This document shows, piece by piece, positions 6,794-8,886 of a DNA stretch of 8,886 nucleotides (position 1 is its first letter; every line of letters starts with the position of its first letter). The position numbers and the translations under genes are program-made. Below the pieces are notes generated by a model. The model ran no database searches. It was not told the DNA's origin and saw nothing but the letters and a program-made list of their open reading frames with translations. This DNA is from Candidatus Moraniibacteriota bacterium (GTDB lineage Bacteria; Patescibacteriota; Minisyncoccia; Moranbacterales; GCA-2747515), in the NCBI GenBank assembly GCA_029933995.1, contig JAOZNB010000051.1:1-8886 (forward strand), written 5' to 3'.

Positions 6794-7153
6794 CTATTCC
6801 TTCTTATTTAATGTAGAGGATATCTTCCCAAAAATCAATGTTAACTCCTGCGCTTCATTCCACAATTCTCTTGCCTTATTTTTACTATCTTCATCTGTTT
6901 TTGATATCATTCTCAACCAATGTTTTGTTTCTTGAATTTCTTTTTTGCAAATATGAATTTTATTTCTAAAGTCTTTCTTCGAACTAGCGCCATTTGCCTC
7001 CATATAATTTGCACCAACACTAGTAGCAGAACGAACTAATTGACCAATTAATGATTTAGTTATCGTATTTTGATTTACACTTTTACAAAACGTTATAATA
7101 TCTTCTCCAAATTTAGCAGTTCTTTCCTCTAAATCAAAATTCTTTACTGACAT
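6794..7153 (-). CDS. Four-helix-bundle protein, 23S rRNA intervening-sequence (S23) family
   Basis: A small soluble helical protein of 119 residues, the usual length of the S23/TIGR02436-type family. Its hallmarks are all present: FDLEERTAKFGEDIITF (6-22), IGQLVRSATSVGANYMEANG (36-55), DFRNKIHICKKEIQETKHWL (61-80) and EAQELTLIFGKISSTL (100-115). These map to the four helices. Family members are encoded in some 23S rRNA intervening sequences, free-standing in many genomes, and as the Avd accessory protein of diversity-generating retroelements. No reverse transcriptase or rRNA is seen here. Its cellular role is not established; nucleic-acid binding is often suggested. It sits between atpA (53 bases after) and atpG (66 bases before), in the same direction, where no gene is normally found, so it is probably co-transcribed with the synthase. 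The frame is intact, arguing that it is kept. Confidence 0.9.
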   Translation of the reverse strand: MSVKNFDLEERTAKFGEDIITFCKSVNQNTITKSLIGQLVRSATSVGANYMEANGASSKKDFRNKIHICKKEIQETKHWLRMISKTDEDSKNKARELWNEAQELTLIFGKISSTLNKKE

Positions 7154-7184
7154 AAATTTGAGAAATTAATTAACTTTATCATTC

Positions 7185-7205
7185 ATTTGAAATTTGAAAT
7201 TCAAA
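7185..7205. repeat. Heptamer tandem repeat and small palindrome in the spacer after atpA
   Basis: ATTTGAA occurs twice in tandem, followed by the variant ATTCAAA, all seven bases long. The last 13 bases (7193-7205) read TTTGAA-A-TTCAAA, a perfect small palindrome. It begins two bases outside the atpA stop codon. Confidence 0.55.
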
Positions 7206-7206
7206 A

Positions 7207-8706
7207 TTATTCCATCGTATCTTTAAAATCTTTAATTGCACTTTCCAAGGTCTCAACTATTTCATCAGAAAGCTCTCCACTATCCACAATTGCAGTCATC
7301 ATATCTTTTTGGCTAGAATTCATATACTTTCTAAACTCATTTTCCCATTGGAGAATTTTCTCAACTTCAACATCATCCATAAACCCTTTTGTAAGAGCAT
7401 ATAAAGTAACTACCTGATCTTCCATTGCAATTGGAGAATACTGATTTTGCTTCAATAATTCAACAGTTCTTTGTCCTCTTTCAATTTGTGCCCTTGTTTG
7501 TTCATCTAAATCTGAACCAAACTGTGCAAATGCTTCCAATTCACGAAATTGTGCTAAATCAAGACGAAGTTGACCTGATACTTTTTTCATAGCTTTTGTC
7601 TGTGCACTAGAACCTACACGAGATACTGATAGACCCACATTCAAAGCTGGACGAATACCTTTATTAAACAAATCTGATTCCAGATAAATCTGACCATCTG
7701 TAATTGAAATAACATTTGTAGGAATATAAGCACTTACATCGCCTGCCTGAGTTTCGATGATTGGAAATGCAGTTACAGAACCTCCGCCATATTTCTCATC
7801 ACGTTTTGCAGCTCGCTCTAAGAGACGAGAATGTAGATAAAAGATATCTCCAGGATAAGCCTCACGTCCAGGTGGACGCTTCAAGATAAGTGAAATTTGA
7901 CGATATGCCCAAGCATGTTTTGATAAATCATCATAAACAACTAAGACATCTTTTCCTTGATCCATGAAATATTCAGAAATAGCTGCTCCAGCATATGGTG
8001 CAATAAATGAAAACGCAGCTGATTCAGATGCTCCAGCTGTCACAATAATTGTATGATCCATTGCTCCTTTTTTCTCCAATTCACCCATTATACGAGCAAC
8101 TTTTGATTCTTTTTGCCCAATTGCAACATAGATACAAATCATATCTTGTCCTTTTTGATTGATAATCGTATCAATTGCAATAGCAGTTTTACCTACCTGC
8201 CTGTCTCCAATGATAAGTTCACGTTGTCCACGTCCTACAGGAATCATAGCATCAATTGATTTTATACCAGTTTGTACTGGCTCATGCACTGATTTACGCT
8301 CAATAACACCTGGTGCCATCTTCTCAATTGGGTACATCATATCAGAAACAATTTCTTCTTTTCCATCAATTGCCTCTCCTAATGGATTTATAACTCTACC
8401 TATCATTTTCTCAGTAACTGGAATCGAAAGAATGTTTCCAGTTGATTTTACTTCTTGACCTTCTTTAATTCCTTTGTAATCACCCAGAACCATTGCACCC
8501 ACCTGATCTTCCTCAAGATTCAAAGCAACTCCTACAGAGCCATCTTCAAATGAAAGCATCTCACTTGCCATTACATCACTAAGTCCATCCATCCGCACAA
8601 CGCCATCCCCTACTTCAAGCACATTTCCGACTTTTTCAGTCTTTGTACTCATCTCAACATCTGAAATTTGCTTTTTCAATTGTTCTACAATATAATCTTT
8701 ACTCAT
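7207..8706 (-). CDS. atpA: ATP synthase F1 subunit alpha
   Basis: A full-length regulatory nucleotide-binding subunit of 499 residues, counted from the ATG at 8706. A longer frame begins at a TTG at 8724, but the ATG gives the normal N-terminal helix (MSKDYIVEQLKKQI) and is preferred. The N-terminal barrel includes VGNVLEVGDGVVRM (26-39). The P-loop is GDRQVGKT (167-174) and VLVVYDDLSKHAWAYR (254-269) covers Walker B. The arginine that completes the neighbouring catalytic site is R363 in LSVSRVGSSAQ (359-369). The C-terminal helical domain ends at a TAA. Alpha binds nucleotide without turning it over and forms the F1 head with beta. It follows the probable atpH end by 143 bases, a gap occupied by a 98-bp palindrome, and is followed by the four-helix-bundle gene rather than directly by atpG. 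No Shine-Dalgarno is visible. Confidence 0.97.
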   Translation of the reverse strand: MSKDYIVEQLKKQISDVEMSTKTEKVGNVLEVGDGVVRMDGLSDVMASEMLSFEDGSVGVALNLEEDQVGAMVLGDYKGIKEGQEVKSTGNILSIPVTEKMIGRVINPLGEAIDGKEEIVSDMMYPIEKMAPGVIERKSVHEPVQTGIKSIDAMIPVGRGQRELIIGDRQVGKTAIAIDTIINQKGQDMICIYVAIGQKESKVARIMGELEKKGAMDHTIIVTAGASESAAFSFIAPYAGAAISEYFMDQGKDVLVVYDDLSKHAWAYRQISLILKRPPGREAYPGDIFYLHSRLLERAAKRDEKYGGGSVTAFPIIETQAGDVSAYIPTNVISITDGQIYLESDLFNKGIRPALNVGLSVSRVGSSAQTKAMKKVSGQLRLDLAQFRELEAFAQFGSDLDEQTRAQIERGQRTVELLKQNQYSPIAMEDQVVTLYALTKGFMDDVEVEKILQWENEFRKYMNSSQKDMMTAIVDSGELSDEIVETLESAIKDFKDTME

Positions 8707-8710
8707 AAAC

Positions 8711-8738
8711 TTAACATTTAACAACTAGTTATTAGTCA
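8711..8738. repeat. Period-7 repeats upstream of atpA
   Basis: Two pairs of 7-base units lie in tandem: TTAACAT then TTAACAA, and CTAGTTA then TTAGTCA. They fill the space between the atpA start codon and the REP-like palindrome. The unit differs from those in the other atp spacers although the period is the same. Confidence 0.45.
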
Positions 8739-8740
8739 TA

Positions 8741-8838
8741 TTTGTCATTTCGACTGAAACGTAGCAGAATGAAGAAATCTCTAATCTTATAGTTTTGAGA
8801 TCTCTCGACTTCGCTATCGCTACGCTCGAGATGACAAA
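8741..8838. repeat. REP-like 98-bp imperfect palindrome between atpH and atpA
   Basis: The two arms are 41 and 42 bases and flank a 15-base loop (8782-8796). The outer 13 bases match as inverted repeats with one mismatch (TTTGTCATTTCGA against TTTGTCATCTCGA), and the inner ends match as GAAATCTC against GAGATCTC. The arms are more G/C-rich than the surroundings (CGTAGC, TCGCTATCGCTACGC), unlike the spacers nearby. From memory this resembles dispersed palindromes with TCATTTCGA and GAAATCTC cores seen in several bacterial groups. It would form a large stem-loop in the atp transcript. It encodes nothing. Confidence 0.8.
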
Positions 8839-8849
8839 ATGATATCTTA

Positions 8850-8886
8850 TTATTTTAAACTCATTTTTAATTTATTCAATCTACCG
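8850..8886 (-). CDS. atpH: Probable ATP synthase subunit delta, last codons only (runs off right edge)
   Basis: The minus strand ends with codons for GRLNKLKMSLK followed by TAA at 8852-8850. F1 delta subunits typically end with a short RGRL-x-x-L-type sequence, and atpH is the standard gene just before atpA. The partial codon at the edge ends in C, compatible with Arg. Only eleven residues are visible, so the call rests on this ending plus gene order. Delta anchors the peripheral stalk to the top of F1. Confidence 0.62.
   Translation of the reverse strand, partial: GRLNKLKMSLK

Noticed and set aside
6794..7153. Avd accessory protein of a diversity-generating retroelement
   Set aside because: The fold family is shared, but no reverse transcriptase, template repeat or variable-repeat target is present, and the neighbours are ATP synthase genes.
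8707..8724. TTG start extending AtpA by six residues
   Set aside because: The ATG at 8706 gives a normal alpha-subunit N-terminus, and the extension would begin inside the period-7 spacer repeats. Neither start has a Shine-Dalgarno to favour it.
1..8886. Alternative genetic code (UGA as Gly or Trp), considered because of the lineage
   Set aside because: All conserved proteins are full length with no in-frame TGA, tryptophans use TGG, and stops are TAA or TAG. TGA is simply not used as a stop in these eight complete genes, too few to mean more.

Overview
The window is very AT-rich, densely coded bacterial DNA. It most resembles a small-genome lineage such as Candidate Phyla Radiation/Patescibacteria. 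The reasons are compact gene spacing, a four-helix-bundle (S23-type) gene inside the ATP synthase operon, a BspA-like repeat surface protein, and AT-rich repetitive spacers. This placement is an inference of moderate confidence. The ordinary genetic code is in use: seven complete genes end in TAA and one in TAG, and none of the eight, nor the 369-codon open frame at the left edge, contains an in-frame TGA. None of the nine start codons has a recognisable Shine-Dalgarno sequence.

Layout, left to right. Positions 1-1107 (minus) hold the N-terminal part of a secreted BspA/DUF285-type surface protein with eight and a half 25-residue repeats, running off the left edge. Positions 1108-1235 hold back-to-back divergent promoters that share a palindromic TTGACAA. 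Positions 1236-1763 (plus) encode an AhpD-like/carboxymuconolactone decarboxylase family protein that keeps CxxC but lacks the usual relay residues. A strong bidirectional terminator follows at 1792-1819. On the minus strand, from right to left, there is then an ATP synthase block: the last codons of a likely atpH (8850-8886), a 98-bp REP-like palindrome (8741-8838), atpA, an inserted four-helix-bundle gene, atpG, atpD and atpC. It is followed by a two-gene unit with its own promoter: a two-CBS-domain protein and an ArsB/NhaD-type ion permease.

How the genes work together. The atp genes encode the F1 head (alpha, gamma, beta, epsilon and probably delta) in the classical order H-A-G-D-C, and the membrane Fo genes are expected just beyond the right edge. 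The downstream permease may exchange ions using the proton or sodium gradient that the synthase shares, with the CBS protein as a possible nucleotide-responsive partner; this coupling is inferred from position only. No stretch over 300 bases lacks a gene.

No wholly new multi-gene system is evident. The points worth a second look are the S23-type gene and palindrome inside the atp operon, the period-7 repeats in successive atp spacers, the uniform lack of Shine-Dalgarno sequences, the mosaic surface-protein repeats, and the altered AhpD-like active site.
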